Of a stretch of DNA of 64,000 nt, positions 16,474 to 24,950 are shown piece after piece. The stretch's first letter is position 1, and every line of letters starts with the position of its first letter. This DNA comes from Kitasatospora purpeofusca (GTDB taxonomy: Bacteria > Actinomycetota > Actinomycetes > Streptomycetales > Streptomycetaceae). Location of the stretch: contig NZ_JODS01000001.1 of assembly GCF_000718025.1 (NCBI RefSeq), positions 1 to 64,000 on the forward strand, in the 5' to 3' direction. Below the pieces are notes generated by a model. The model made no database searches and had not been told where the DNA came from. It saw only the letters and a program-made list of their open reading frames with translations. The position numbers were made by a program, and so were the translations under genes.

Positions 16474-19065
16474 TCAGTACTCGGCCTTGATGTTCGCGCC
16501 GGAGAAGGCCTGCTGGCCGTAGAGGCTCAGGAAGACGTAGCCGGCCGGCGGGTTGGTGATGGTCAGGGTCTCGGTGTTGTTGCTCGCGTTGGTGGACTTG
16601 GCGGTGTACGAGTTGGTGTACGCCCAGTTGGTGGCGTTGTAGTAGAGGTCGGCGTTGCCGGTGCCGCCCGTGCTGGTGAGCTTCAGCTGCTTCACCCCGG
16701 CCGGGAGGTACAGGTAGAAGTGCGCGTAGTTGCCGGTGGCCGCCGAGAGGTTGCTGCGGCGGCAGTTCTTGTCCAGCTGCCGGGTGTCGGTGCCGGAGCA
16801 CTCCGGCAGGCCCGCCACGGTGACGTTCTGCTTGGCGCTCGCGGTCGCGCCCTTGTCGTCGGTCACGGTGAGGGTGACGGTGTAGGTGCCGGCCTTGGTG
16901 TACCACTTGGTCGGGTTGGCGGTGGTCGCGGTGGTGCCGTCGCCGAAGTCCCAGGCGTAGGCGGCGATCTTGCCGTCCGAGTCGGTGGAGCGGTTGACGA
17001 AGGTGACGCCCAGCTCGCCGATCGAGGTGGTGAAGGCGGCGGTGGGCGGCTGGTTGCCGGGCGGGTTGGTGCTGCCGGAGCAGGCACCGGCCGCGCAGCG
17101 GGTCAGCCAGGCGTCGAAGTCGGCGTCGTAGCGGGTGCCGATGGTGGTCTTGAGGACGGTGCGGGCACCGTTCCAGTCACCGGCGCGGTACTTGGCGAGC
17201 ACGGCGTCGAGGTCGGCGCGGTGCTGCTCCAGCATGTAGCGCACCGCGAGGTAGCCCCAGCGGTAGGTGCGCTCCGTGTTGGTGTTCTCGTAGGTGGTGT
17301 CGAACAGCGTGGAGAGCTTGTAGGTGTGCAGGCCAGCGGCGGAGATCGCCGCGTCGTAGTTCACCTTGCGGTACGAGTAGGAGACGTACTCCGCGAAGCC
17401 CTCGATCCACCAGATGGTCGGGGTCGTCACGCCGGCGTCGAAGTCGCCGTACATGTCGAACCGGCCGTCGAGGTAGTGGGTGTACTCGTGGTTGAGGTTC
17501 CAGACCTGGAAGTCCGGGCGCGCCCACTCGGCCTCGTAGGCGAGGAAGCGCGGCTGGTTGCCGACCTCGTTGGGCTTGCCCTCCAGGTACATGCCGCCGT
17601 TGTCGGTGTTGATGCCGTAGATGGAGGCGGCGAACACCCCGTAGTCGAAGGAGCTGTGGAAGACCACGACCTCGATGGTGGTGTTCCGGTCGTCCGCGAC
17701 CGGGCCGTTGTCCTTGGCCACCCCGTGGAAGTACGCGTCCTGGCCGGTCAGGCTGGTGCAGGCGGTCGCCAGCTGGGTGGAGTCCAGCGCCTGGGCGAGG
17801 ATCCGGATGCTCGGGCTGCAGGTGTAGTTGACCGTCAGGACAGCCGACTTGAGCCGGGCGGCGGCGTCACAGGTCCCGTAGTACGAGCAGTTGCCCTTGT
17901 CGTAGGCGTCGGACATCTCGGCGACGGCGGCCCACTGGTAGGCGGTGTTGCCGCTGGGCGAGGAGCGGTCGACCAGCCCCTTCAGCAGCGGGCGCACCTT
18001 GGACTGGAGCGCCGGGTACTGCACGAAGCGGCCCAGCTCGCGGGTGGCGTTGTAGACCAGGAAGGTGTAGTCGCCGCCGAGCAGGCCGCTGTTGGCGGAC
18101 GCGAAGGAGTAGAGCGCGTCGAGCACGCTCGGGTCGGCCGCCACCGCGTCGACGAAACCGGTGGTCTGGTGGCCGCGCCACAACACGGTGAACACGCTGT
18201 TCAGCGCGTTGCCCATGTTGGTCGGGTTGTGGGTGGCGGCGTCGTAGGCGCCCAGCAGCCGCTTCACCACGGGGAGGTAGCGGACGTTCTCCTGCGCGCT
18301 GTCGATCAGGGTGATCGCCTCGCCGAGGGTGCCGGCGTTGGCGGAGGTGACGTCGCGGGAGTGCGCGCTGTTGAAGAAACTGTCCAGCGCGCCGCGGATC
18401 GAGCTCTGCAGGGCGGTGCCGTAGGTGCCGACGTCAGTGGCGTGGTACCACTGCACGAAGTAGCCGGCCCGCAGGAAGAGCACCAACTGGCCGGTGGAGG
18501 TGGAGTTGTCGCCCGGGTAGGCGGCGGCGTTGTCGCGCAGGGCGTCGGCCACCGAGACCATCTGGGCCTCGCGGAAGGCGCCGCGCGCGTCGGTGCCGAC
18601 CAGGTTGAACAGGCTGTTGATGCAGCCGAGGTCGGCGGCCTTGACCGCCTGGACCAGGGCGCTGCCGGTGCGACCGGTGAAGTCCGGGATGTTGCAGGCC
18701 TGTTCGGCGAGGGCCTTGGGGGCGGCCGCGCCGAAGGTCTTGACGATCTCGGCCTGCCGGTGGGCCGCCGACGGGATGTCGGAGCGGTCCGGGGAGGCGG
18801 TCGAGAACGGGGCGCGGTCGCGGGCCGGGACCGGCTCGTTCCTGCCGCCCGAGTCGGGGGTGTCACCGACGGCGGGCCTCGGAGCGAGCCCGGCCGGGCC
18901 GGTCGAGGTGGCGGCGGGAGAGCCGCCGCCGAAGTCCGGACGGGTCTTGTCGGTGGTCGCCTGGGCGCGCGGGGCGAACAGGCCGACCGTCACGAACAGC
19001 GCCAGAATCAGCGCCAGGACCTTTGCGACGTGCGGTATTTGCGTTAAAGAACGTGCGCTTCTCAC
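16474..19065 (-). CDS. Secreted microbial collagenase, peptidase M9
   Basis: An 863-residue secreted zinc protease that degrades collagen. It has a Sec signal peptide (MRSARSLTQIPHVAKVLALI, then a hydrophobic run ending RAQA), an M9N activator region, the catalytic domain with HEYTH at residues 526-530 and a downstream Glu at 555 (WWIEGFAEY) completing the gluzincin site, a PKD domain (about 673-753, with AYAWDFGDGTTAT) and a C-terminal pre-peptidase/collagen-binding-like domain (about 770-863). GTG 19065 has a GGAGG site 7 bp upstream and gives a proper signal peptide; the 92 upstream open codons do not. It is monocistronic, with a strong terminator downstream. Confidence 0.95.
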   Translation of the reverse strand: MRSARSLTQIPHVAKVLALILALFVTVGLFAPRAQATTDKTRPDFGGGSPAATSTGPAGLAPRPAVGDTPDSGGRNEPVPARDRAPFSTASPDRSDIPSAAHRQAEIVKTFGAAAPKALAEQACNIPDFTGRTGSALVQAVKAADLGCINSLFNLVGTDARGAFREAQMVSVADALRDNAAAYPGDNSTSTGQLVLFLRAGYFVQWYHATDVGTYGTALQSSIRGALDSFFNSAHSRDVTSANAGTLGEAITLIDSAQENVRYLPVVKRLLGAYDAATHNPTNMGNALNSVFTVLWRGHQTTGFVDAVAADPSVLDALYSFASANSGLLGGDYTFLVYNATRELGRFVQYPALQSKVRPLLKGLVDRSSPSGNTAYQWAAVAEMSDAYDKGNCSYYGTCDAAARLKSAVLTVNYTCSPSIRILAQALDSTQLATACTSLTGQDAYFHGVAKDNGPVADDRNTTIEVVVFHSSFDYGVFAASIYGINTDNGGMYLEGKPNEVGNQPRFLAYEAEWARPDFQVWNLNHEYTHYLDGRFDMYGDFDAGVTTPTIWWIEGFAEYVSYSYRKVNYDAAISAAGLHTYKLSTLFDTTYENTNTERTYRWGYLAVRYMLEQHRADLDAVLAKYRAGDWNGARTVLKTTIGTRYDADFDAWLTRCAAGACSGSTNPPGNQPPTAAFTTSIGELGVTFVNRSTDSDGKIAAYAWDFGDGTTATTANPTKWYTKAGTYTVTLTVTDDKGATASAKQNVTVAGLPECSGTDTRQLDKNCRRSNLSAATGNYAHFYLYLPAGVKQLKLTSTGGTGNADLYYNATNWAYTNSYTAKSTNASNNTETLTITNPPAGYVFLSLYGQQAFSGANIKAEY

Positions 19066-19280
19066 GTGGGGGCCTCCGGGCCTTCGTCGGTCGCGTGGGG
19101 GCGCGGCCGGTGCGGTAATGAGGGCCGTTGTGGCGCACCGTTGGGGCGGTGGCGCCGAACACCGTTGGGGAGTGTGACATGTACAATGGCATACATCACA
19201 AAGCCGGGGAACCCTCGGAACGGACAATCTCCGGCAACTGCCCCGCCTGCACAGGAAATTCACCGTTCGACCACGGAACG

Positions 19281-19316
19281 GCGAAGGCCGCCGGTCGGTG
19301 GACCGGCGGCCTTCGC
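19281..19316. terminator. Terminator hairpin after the DoxX gene
   Basis: A perfect 16-bp stem (GCGAAGGCCGCCGGTC and its complement) with a GGTG tetraloop, 36 bp beyond the DoxX stop on the minus strand and upstream of the collagenase gene. Confidence 0.85.
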
Positions 19317-19351
19317 GGGGAGTCACGGCCTCAACGGCCATTCACCGATGG

Positions 19352-19936
19352 TCAGTTGCGGGCCAGGAGCACGGCGCCCGCAGTGACGAGGGCGAGCACC
19401 ACGGCGGCCGCCCCGTAGCTCAGCCGGTGCGCGCGCACCACCGGCAGGTAGCGGTCCGCGGCGTAGCGGCCGGGGCCGGTCAGGGCGAGCGCCGCCGCGG
19501 CGGCGATCAGCAGGAGTTCGTACTCGCTGCCGCCCTTGGCGGCGAAGAAGGCGCTGCTCCAGGTGACGGCCAGGGCGTTCAGCATGGTGCCGAGGATCGC
19601 GGCGGCGGCCAGCGGGGTCAGCAGGCCGACGGCGAGCGCCAGTCCGCCGCCGGCCTCGGTGAGGCCGGCCACGACGGCCATGAACTTCGGCGCGGGGTAG
19701 CCCTTCGCCTCGAAGAACTGTCCGGTGCCGTCGATGCCGCCGCCGCCGAACCAGCCGAACAGCTTCTGACTGCCGTGCGCGGCCATGGTCAGGCCGAGGG
19801 CCACCCGCAGCAGCAGGAGGCCGACGTCGTAGGCGTGCGGGGAGGTGGTCACCGATCCGGGGGCCGACCCGGATGCGGAAAGGGGGGTGGTGGCGGCGGT
19901 CGTGCTCGGGCTGCTGCTCGGCATGCGCGTCTCCAT
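19352..19936 (-). CDS. DoxX family membrane protein
   Basis: A 194-residue protein with four hydrophobic helices. LLLRVALGLTMAAHGSQKLFGWFGG is the DoxX signature; the FMAVVAGLTEAGGGLALAVGLLTPLAAAAILGTML block follows. DoxX proteins are quinone-associated or small-solute membrane proteins, in mycobacteria part of an oxidoreductase complex for redox defence; the exact role here is unknown. The Ser/Thr/Ala-rich N-terminal 30 residues are cytoplasmic. A 12-bp perfect inverted repeat lies upstream and probably controls it. Confidence 0.9.
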   Translation of the reverse strand: METRMPSSSPSTTAATTPLSASGSAPGSVTTSPHAYDVGLLLLRVALGLTMAAHGSQKLFGWFGGGGIDGTGQFFEAKGYPAPKFMAVVAGLTEAGGGLALAVGLLTPLAAAAILGTMLNALAVTWSSAFFAAKGGSEYELLLIAAAAALALTGPGRYAADRYLPVVRAHRLSYGAAAVVLALVTAGAVLLARN

Positions 19937-19972
19937 CAGAAAGGGGGGTTCGTCGATACCGGCCGAATCTGT

Positions 19973-20033
19973 TTGTTCAAATTCGAACCAGCTGGGGTGT
20001 GTCGACCGTACCTGGAAGTTTGAATTTGAACAA
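19973..20033. promoter_or_regulatory. 12-bp perfect inverted repeat upstream of doxX
   Basis: TTGTTCAAATTC (19973-19984) and GAATTTGAACAA (20022-20033) are exact reverse complements separated by 37 bp. Each arm contains TTCAAA/TTTGAA elements, as in MarR-type operators. The AT-rich arms stand out against about 70 percent GC surroundings. A CCGGCCGAA segment flanks the outer edge of both arms. Repression by looping or by two dimers is plausible; no MarR gene is adjacent. Confidence 0.6.
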
Positions 20034-20119
20034 CCGGCCGAACCGAGGATATTGGCGTGGCCGGGTCACAAGTGGTGTAGACCGGCGTACGGAAGTGCGC
20101 GACGGGGCACGCTCAGGAC

Positions 20120-20716
20120 ATGGCACATCGCAACGAACACCGGCGGCCGGCCGACCGGGGCACCCCGCACGCCGAGGCCCTCGCCGCCTTCACCGAACGG
20201 ATCCGGCTGGTCACCCCCGACCAGTGGGACGCGCCCACCCCGTGCACCGACTGGAGCGTCCGCGACCTGGTCAACCACCTCACCGGCGAGCAGCTCTGGG
20301 TGCCCGAACTGCTGATGGGCGCGACGATCTCCGAGGTCGGCGGCCGCTTCGACGGCGACGTCCTCGGCGACGACCCGGTCGCCGCCTGGACGGCCGCCGC
20401 CGACGCCGCCCGCGAGGCCTTCGCCGTCCCCGGCGCCACCGAGCTCACCGTCCACCTCTCCTTCGGCGACGTCCCGGGCCAGTACTACCTGGACCAGCTC
20501 ACCACCGACGCCGTGGTCCACAGCTGGGACCTCGCCGAGGGCATCGGGAGGCGCACCCGGCTCCCGGCGGAGCTCGTGGACTTCGCGCTCGCCGAGTTCT
20601 CCGGCTACGGGGACCTCTCCGGCAGCGGACTGTTCGATCCGCCGCTCCCGGTGGCCGGGGACGCCGGGCCGCAGACCCGGCTGCTGGCCCTCGCCGGGCG
20701 GCGGGACCACCCCTGA
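20120..20716 (+). CDS. TIGR03086-family DinB-like metal-binding protein
   Basis: A 198-residue protein of the mycothiol-dependent maleylpyruvate isomerase/DinB four-helix fold. TPCTDWSVRDLVNHLTGEQLWVPELL is the family signature, with His in helix 2, and TTDAVVHSWDLAEGIG contains the conserved HxWD segment. Such proteins bind a divalent metal and may use mycothiol in detoxification; the substrate is unknown. The last two codons and stop lie inside a 17-bp tandem repeat. Confidence 0.9.
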   Translation: MAHRNEHRRPADRGTPHAEALAAFTERIRLVTPDQWDAPTPCTDWSVRDLVNHLTGEQLWVPELLMGATISEVGGRFDGDVLGDDPVAAWTAAADAAREAFAVPGATELTVHLSFGDVPGQYYLDQLTTDAVVHSWDLAEGIGRRTRLPAELVDFALAEFSGYGDLSGSGLFDPPLPVAGDAGPQTRLLALAGRRDHP

Positions 20717-20777
20717 GCGGACAGCACCCCTGAGCGGACAGCGCCCCTGAGCGGACGGCGCCCCTGAGCGGGCAGCG
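20710..20777. repeat. 17-bp tandem repeat, four copies, spanning a stop codon
   Basis: The unit CCCCTGAGCGGACAGCR is repeated four times with one or two changes. The TGA of copy 1 is the stop of the preceding gene, so each copy carries a duplicate of the gene end. Confidence 0.9.
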
Positions 20778-20916
20778 CCGCGGGGGCCTCGGGCCGGTGG
20801 TGGCACGGGCCCGTCCTCGGACGGGTCCGGCGGAGGCCCCGGTTCGCCGGGCGGCGCCGGATACTGGAGGTGTCGGGGGGCGCACCGGACGTCGACGGAG
20901 AAGAGGCGGGCGCGCC

Positions 20917-21372
20917 ATGAGCCGCAGGCCGGACATCCTGGGTGAGTTCACCGCGGAGCACCGCGCGGTGGAGGAACTGCTCGTCCGGATCGAGGCCGGC
21001 CGGGCCGAGGAACGGGCACCCGGAGTGCTGCTGGACCAGCTCACCGACCTGCTGCTCAGCCACTGCGCGGCCGAGGAGGAACACCTCTTCCCGGTCGTCC
21101 AGCACGATGTGCCGGACGGTGGCGCGGTGGTGTTCCGGTGCATCCACGACCACCTCGCGATCGGCCAGTACCTCGCCGACCTGCAGGCCCTCCCCGCCGG
21201 CGACCCCGCGCTGGGCATCCTGCTGAACGGACTCACCGAGCTGCTGCGGCGGCACCTGGCGACCGAGGAGAAGCAGCTCTTCACCGCCGCCCGCAAGGCC
21301 CTGCCGGCCGCCGAGCGGGCCGCGCTCGGCGAACGGCTGCGGGCCGATCGGGCGGAGATCGCCGGGGACTAG
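20917..21372 (+). CDS. Hemerythrin HHE domain protein
   Basis: A 151-residue four-helix protein likely to bind a di-iron or other metal centre. The helices supply the expected ligands: AEHRAVEELL, LLSHCAAEEEHLFPVV, CIHDHLAIGQYLADL and LRRHLATEEKQLFTAA. Members serve in oxygen, NO or redox sensing or iron handling. The ATG at 20917 follows a GAGGCGG element; an ATG-less extension to 20797 is open but unlikely. No other domain is fused. Confidence 0.9.
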   Translation: MSRRPDILGEFTAEHRAVEELLVRIEAGRAEERAPGVLLDQLTDLLLSHCAAEEEHLFPVVQHDVPDGGAVVFRCIHDHLAIGQYLADLQALPAGDPALGILLNGLTELLRRHLATEEKQLFTAARKALPAAERAALGERLRADRAEIAGD

Positions 21373-21393
21373 GGAGGTGTTCGACCGGCGCGG

Positions 21394-22200
21394 TCAGGGC
21401 TTGGCGCTGATCACCGCGAAGCGGCCGCCCTCCGGATCCTGCAGCCTGGCCACCCGCCCGTACGGCGAGTCGAAGGCCTGACCGAGCACGCTGCCGCCGA
21501 GCCGCTCCGCCCGGAGCAGCGCCTCGTCGGTGTCCGGCACCGAGAAGGAGACCTCCCAGTGCGGGGACAGCCCCGTCGGCCCGCCCGCCTGCTCCCGGGC
21601 CAGCGCGGCGACGCTGTGCCCCTCCGCCCGCAGCACCACCCGGTCGTGCTCCCAGCGGACCTCGAAGCGCTCGGGGTCGCGGCCGTCCCAGCGGAACACC
21701 TCGCCGTAGAAGAGCGCCGCCGCGAACGGGTCCGGGGTGCGCAGCTCGATCCAGACCGGGGCGCCCAGCAGGTCCAGCCGCCGGGCCCGGCCCGGCGGGC
21801 CCTCCCAGATGCCGAACACCGCACCCGCCGGGTCGGCCGCGAACGCCAGCCGGCCGGCGTCGAAGGACAGCGGACCGACCGCGAGGGTCGCCCCGCGCTC
21901 GCGCACCGCGTCGGCGGCCGCGTCGGCGCTCTCGGTGCCGAAGTAAGTGGTCCAGGCGACGGGCATGTCCCAGCCGCCGCCCGCCACGCCGACCCCGGCA
22001 ACCGCCTCGCCGCCGACCACCGCGTGCACGTACGGGCCGAAGCGGTCCGGGCCCGGCTCGAACTCCCAGCCCAGCAGCGGCCCGTAGAAGGCACGGGCGG
22101 TGTCGAGGTCGCGGGCCATCAGGCTCACCCAGCAGGGGACGGCCGCCACGCAGCGCACCTCGGCCGTCGAACCGTCGCTCGTCGAACCGTCGCTGCCCAT
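21394..22200 (-). CDS. Two-domain VOC (glyoxalase-fold) protein
   Basis: A 268-residue protein with two vicinal-oxygen-chelate modules (about 17-130 and 145-268). Each starts with a strand and a DLDTARAFYGPLLGWEF-type or DPFAAALFYGEVFRWD-type helix and ends with a DPxGAVFGIW or DPEGGRFAVI strand. It resembles mycobacterial Cfp30B-like proteins of unknown substrate. The first 16 residues contain a duplicated SDGST. Confidence 0.9.
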   Translation of the reverse strand: MGSDGSTSDGSTAEVRCVAAVPCWVSLMARDLDTARAFYGPLLGWEFEPGPDRFGPYVHAVVGGEAVAGVGVAGGGWDMPVAWTTYFGTESADAAADAVRERGATLAVGPLSFDAGRLAFAADPAGAVFGIWEGPPGRARRLDLLGAPVWIELRTPDPFAAALFYGEVFRWDGRDPERFEVRWEHDRVVLRAEGHSVAALAREQAGGPTGLSPHWEVSFSVPDTDEALLRAERLGGSVLGQAFDSPYGRVARLQDPEGGRFAVISAKP

Positions 22201-22462
22201 CGCGCACCACCTCCGAGATCCCGGCCGCCGGGCCCCTCCCGACTCCCACGGCCGTCCGGCCGTCCGGGCGGGTTCAGCCTAGGACGTGTCCGACAAATCG
22301 TGCTGCACCACGCGCGCGGGGGTGGGTGTGGGGCCGGTGCGGTGGTGGTGAGGAGGATGGGAGGACCGAGAGCTCCGGCCGGGGCTCACCCGGCCGGAGC
22401 GCTCGGCGACCTGGGCGTTCCCGACCCGGTCGACGCGCGGGTGCGGAGGGCGGCCGGCGGTG

Positions 22463-23935
22463 CTACCCGGGCGGGGCGGTGTCCTGTCGCCCGAACGGGT
22501 GAGCCGTGGAGGCGGGGTGCAGCCGGCCGTCGGCCAGGGTGGCCACCCGGTCGGCCAGGGCGTCGACGGCCGCCGGATCGTGGGAGACGAACAGGAGCGC
22601 CAGACCCGCCCGGTCCCGACGGTCGGCGAGGTGGGCCAGAATCGAGGCCCGGGTGTCCGCGTCCAGTCCTGCGGTGATCTCGTCGCACACCAGCACCGCC
22701 GGGCCGACGATCAACGCCCGCGCCAGTGAGGCCCGTTGAAGCTCGCCACCGGACAGGCCGGCGGGCGGGCGGGCGGCCTTCGCCGGATCAAGGCCGAGTG
22801 CGGCGAGCAGGGCGGCGGACTCCGCCCCGGCTTCCGACGGGGTGCGGCCGCGCAGCCGCACCGCCGCCCGGGCGACCTGGTCGATCACCGGGCGGTGGTC
22901 CGCGAACGCCGACCGGGCGTCCTGAAAGACGTACTGCACGGCCGCCAGCCGCCGCCGTCCGCGCTGCCGGACGCTGCGCGGCAGCGGCTCGCCGTCCAGC
23001 AGGACCGTGCCCTCGTGGCGCGGGTGCAGCCCCGCCAGGCAGCGGCCGAGGGTGGTCTTGCCGCTGCCCGTGCGGCCGGTGAGGGCCAGGCACTCCCCCG
23101 CCCGCAGGCTCAGCCCGACCTCGTGCAGCACCACCGCGCCGCCGGGGTGGCGGGCGGTGAGGCCCGTGACGTCGAGCCGGACCGGCGCGGCCGCACCCGA
23201 AGTCGGGGCCGGGACCGGTGCCGGGGCCGGTGCGGACCGGGCCGGGGGCACCACCGGGCGGGCGGGTACGCGCAGGACCTCGTCGGGCGGGCCCACCCGC
23301 ACCGCGCGGCCGTCGGCGAGCAGCACCACCTCGTCGGCCGACTCCCGGACCAGGTCCAGGTCGTGGCTGAGCAGCAGCAGCCCGGTGCCGCGCGCGGCGA
23401 GTCGGCGGAACAGGGCGGCCAACCGGCGCGCGGCGGCCGGGTCCTGGCCGGTGGTGGGTTCGTCGGCGACGATCACCCGTGCTCCGGTGAGCAACGCCTG
23501 GGCGAGCACCAGCCGTTGCTGCTGGCCGCCGGAGAGCTGGTGCGGGTAGCGGCGCAGCAGGCCCTCCACCTCGGACAGTTCGGTGTCGTGGAGCGCGCGC
23601 CGGACCGCCTCCGGGCCGCCGCCGTGCACCCTGGCGAGGTCGCGGAGCAGGACGCCCGCCCGACGGACCGGGTTGAGCACCGTTCCGGGGTGCTGGGGCA
23701 CATGGCCGACCGGGGCACCGCCCGCCCCGGCGAGGGAGACGGTGCCGGACACCCGGGCGCCCTCGGGGTACGCGCCCAGCAGGGCGAGCGCGGTCGTCGT
23801 CTTACCGCTGCCGGACGGACCCACCAGGGCCGTCACCCGGCCGGCGCGCACCCGCAGCGACACCCCGTCCACCAGGACCCGGGGGCCGATCCGCACCCGC
23901 AGGCCGTCCACGGCGGCCAGCTCCGGCCCACTCAC
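22463..23935 (-). CDS. Fused double ABC ATPase, nickel/peptide/opine importer
   Basis: A 490-residue protein carrying both ATPase modules of an oligopeptide/nickel-type importer (equivalent to fused NikD-NikE or CntD-CntF). Walker A motifs GPSGSGKTT (near 38) and GRTGSGKTT (near 287) pair with signatures LSGGQQQRLVLAQ and LSGGELQRASLAR and Walker B IVADEPTTGQDP and LVCDEITAGLDAD. GTG 23935 overlaps the permease stop in GTGA. It is the last gene of the ten-gene operon that starts at 34098; the C-terminal LHPASTAHPFGRQDTAPPG tail is typical. It powers uptake of the proposed metal complex. Confidence 0.92.
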   Translation of the reverse strand: MSGPELAAVDGLRVRIGPRVLVDGVSLRVRAGRVTALVGPSGSGKTTTALALLGAYPEGARVSGTVSLAGAGGAPVGHVPQHPGTVLNPVRRAGVLLRDLARVHGGGPEAVRRALHDTELSEVEGLLRRYPHQLSGGQQQRLVLAQALLTGARVIVADEPTTGQDPAAARRLAALFRRLAARGTGLLLLSHDLDLVRESADEVVLLADGRAVRVGPPDEVLRVPARPVVPPARSAPAPAPVPAPTSGAAAPVRLDVTGLTARHPGGAVVLHEVGLSLRAGECLALTGRTGSGKTTLGRCLAGLHPRHEGTVLLDGEPLPRSVRQRGRRRLAAVQYVFQDARSAFADHRPVIDQVARAAVRLRGRTPSEAGAESAALLAALGLDPAKAARPPAGLSGGELQRASLARALIVGPAVLVCDEITAGLDADTRASILAHLADRRDRAGLALLFVSHDPAAVDALADRVATLADGRLHPASTAHPFGRQDTAPPG

Positions 23936-24753
23936 GCGGCGGCCCCCGGTCCGCACCGGCCCGCTCCCGGACCGCGCCCGCGCGGCCGGGCCAGTGCCGT
24001 GTCGAACAGCAGATTGGTGCCGGTCGACAGCCCGGCCACCAGCAGTGCCGGGACGACCACCGCCCAGGGCTGCAGGAACAGCCCCGCCCGGTTGCGGTCC
24101 ACCATCACCGCCCAGTCGGCGGTGTCCGGCCGCACCCCGACGCCGAGGAAGGCCGCCGTCGCCACCAGGTACAGGGCGCCCACCAGACGGGTGCCCGCGT
24201 CGGCGGCCAGGGTGCGGCGGATCGTCCGGGCGACCTGCCCGAAGGCGATCCGCCACCAGGACTCGCCGTGCAGCCGCAGCGCCTCGACCACCGGGCGGGA
24301 CGCCGCCGCCACCGCCGCCGCGTGCGCGACCCGGGCGATGTCCGGTACCGCCGTCAACCCGACCAGCACGGCCAGTCCGACCGGTCCCGGCTCCGCGGCG
24401 GTGGCCACCAGCAGGACCAGGAGCAGCGCCGGTACGGCGATCAGCACGTCCAGGGGCCGCAGCAGCAGCTCCTCGACCCAGGTCCGCCCGGTCAGTGAGG
24501 CGGCCAGCGCGAGCGGCAGCGCCAGCGCGTAGCCGAGGACGGTCGCGGCGACCGCCACCAGCACCACCGGGCGCCCTCCGAGCAGGACCTGGCGCAGGAC
24601 GTCGCGGCCGGCGAAGTCGGTGCCGAGCCAGTGTCCGGCGCCCGCCGTGAACGAGACCCCGCGCGGCCCCGGCCCGCCCGCCAGCAGCGGCCCGCCGAGG
24701 GCGAGCAGCAGCGGCACGGCGACCAGGCCGAGCCCGAGCGCGTAGCGCCTCAC
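23932..24753 (-). CDS. ABC permease, DppC/NikC type
   Basis: A 273-residue inner-membrane permease with about six helices. GHWLGTDFAGRDVLRQVLLGGRPVVLVAV is the conserved DppC/NikC N-terminal loop, and LTAVPDIARVAHAAAVAAASRPVVEALRLHGESWWRI contains the ATPase-coupling EAA-like loop. GTG 24753 overlaps the stop of a small ORF in GTGA; GTG 24819 is an alternative that adds an Arg/Pro-rich tail. It forms the channel with the other permease. Confidence 0.88.
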   Translation of the reverse strand: MRRYALGLGLVAVPLLLALGGPLLAGGPGPRGVSFTAGAGHWLGTDFAGRDVLRQVLLGGRPVVLVAVAATVLGYALALPLALAASLTGRTWVEELLLRPLDVLIAVPALLLVLLVATAAEPGPVGLAVLVGLTAVPDIARVAHAAAVAAASRPVVEALRLHGESWWRIAFGQVARTIRRTLAADAGTRLVGALYLVATAAFLGVGVRPDTADWAVMVDRNRAGLFLQPWAVVVPALLVAGLSTGTNLLFDTALARPRGRGPGAGRCGPGAAA

Positions 24754-24950
24754 GGTGCCACCGAGGCCCTCGCCCGGCGGCGCCCGGCGGCGGACCCGCC
24801 GACCCGGCGGACCAGCCACCGGCAGCGCCGGGCGAGGGCCCGGCAGACGCCGCAGTCGCAGCGACGGGCGGTGAGGTGGTCGGCAGGTCCGCGGTCGGGC
24901 CGGCGGCCGACGGGACGGTGGAGCCGGGTGGCACGGGGCAGGGCGGTCAT
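24750..24950 (-). CDS. Candidate 66-residue Cys/Arg-rich protein between the two permease genes
   Basis: The ATG at 24950 overlaps the upstream permease stop (ATGA), and its TGA at 24750-24752 overlaps the GTG of the downstream permease, so both junctions look translationally coupled. The protein is Arg-rich and contains CDCGVCRALARRC, four Cys in 13 residues, which could bind zinc or another metal. Alternatively it is the ancestral start of the downstream permease after a frameshift, because that permease otherwise lacks a clear start signal. I do not recognise a family. High GC makes chance ORFs common here. Confidence 0.35.
   Translation of the reverse strand: MTALPRATRLHRPVGRRPDRGPADHLTARRCDCGVCRALARRCRWLVRRVGGSAAGRRRARASVAP

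Noticed and set aside
19160..19200. Crp-type operator upstream of the collagenase
   Set aside because: TGTGA and TCACA elements are present but the spacing is too long for a standard Crp site.
22287..22320. Insertion-sequence end (TGTCCGACAA)
   Set aside because: A single short motif without a transposase, inverted end or target duplication.
23936..24934. Fusion of the ABC ATPase with an upstream Arg/Gly-rich ORF
   Set aside because: The extension is the antisense or frame-shifted shadow of the permease.
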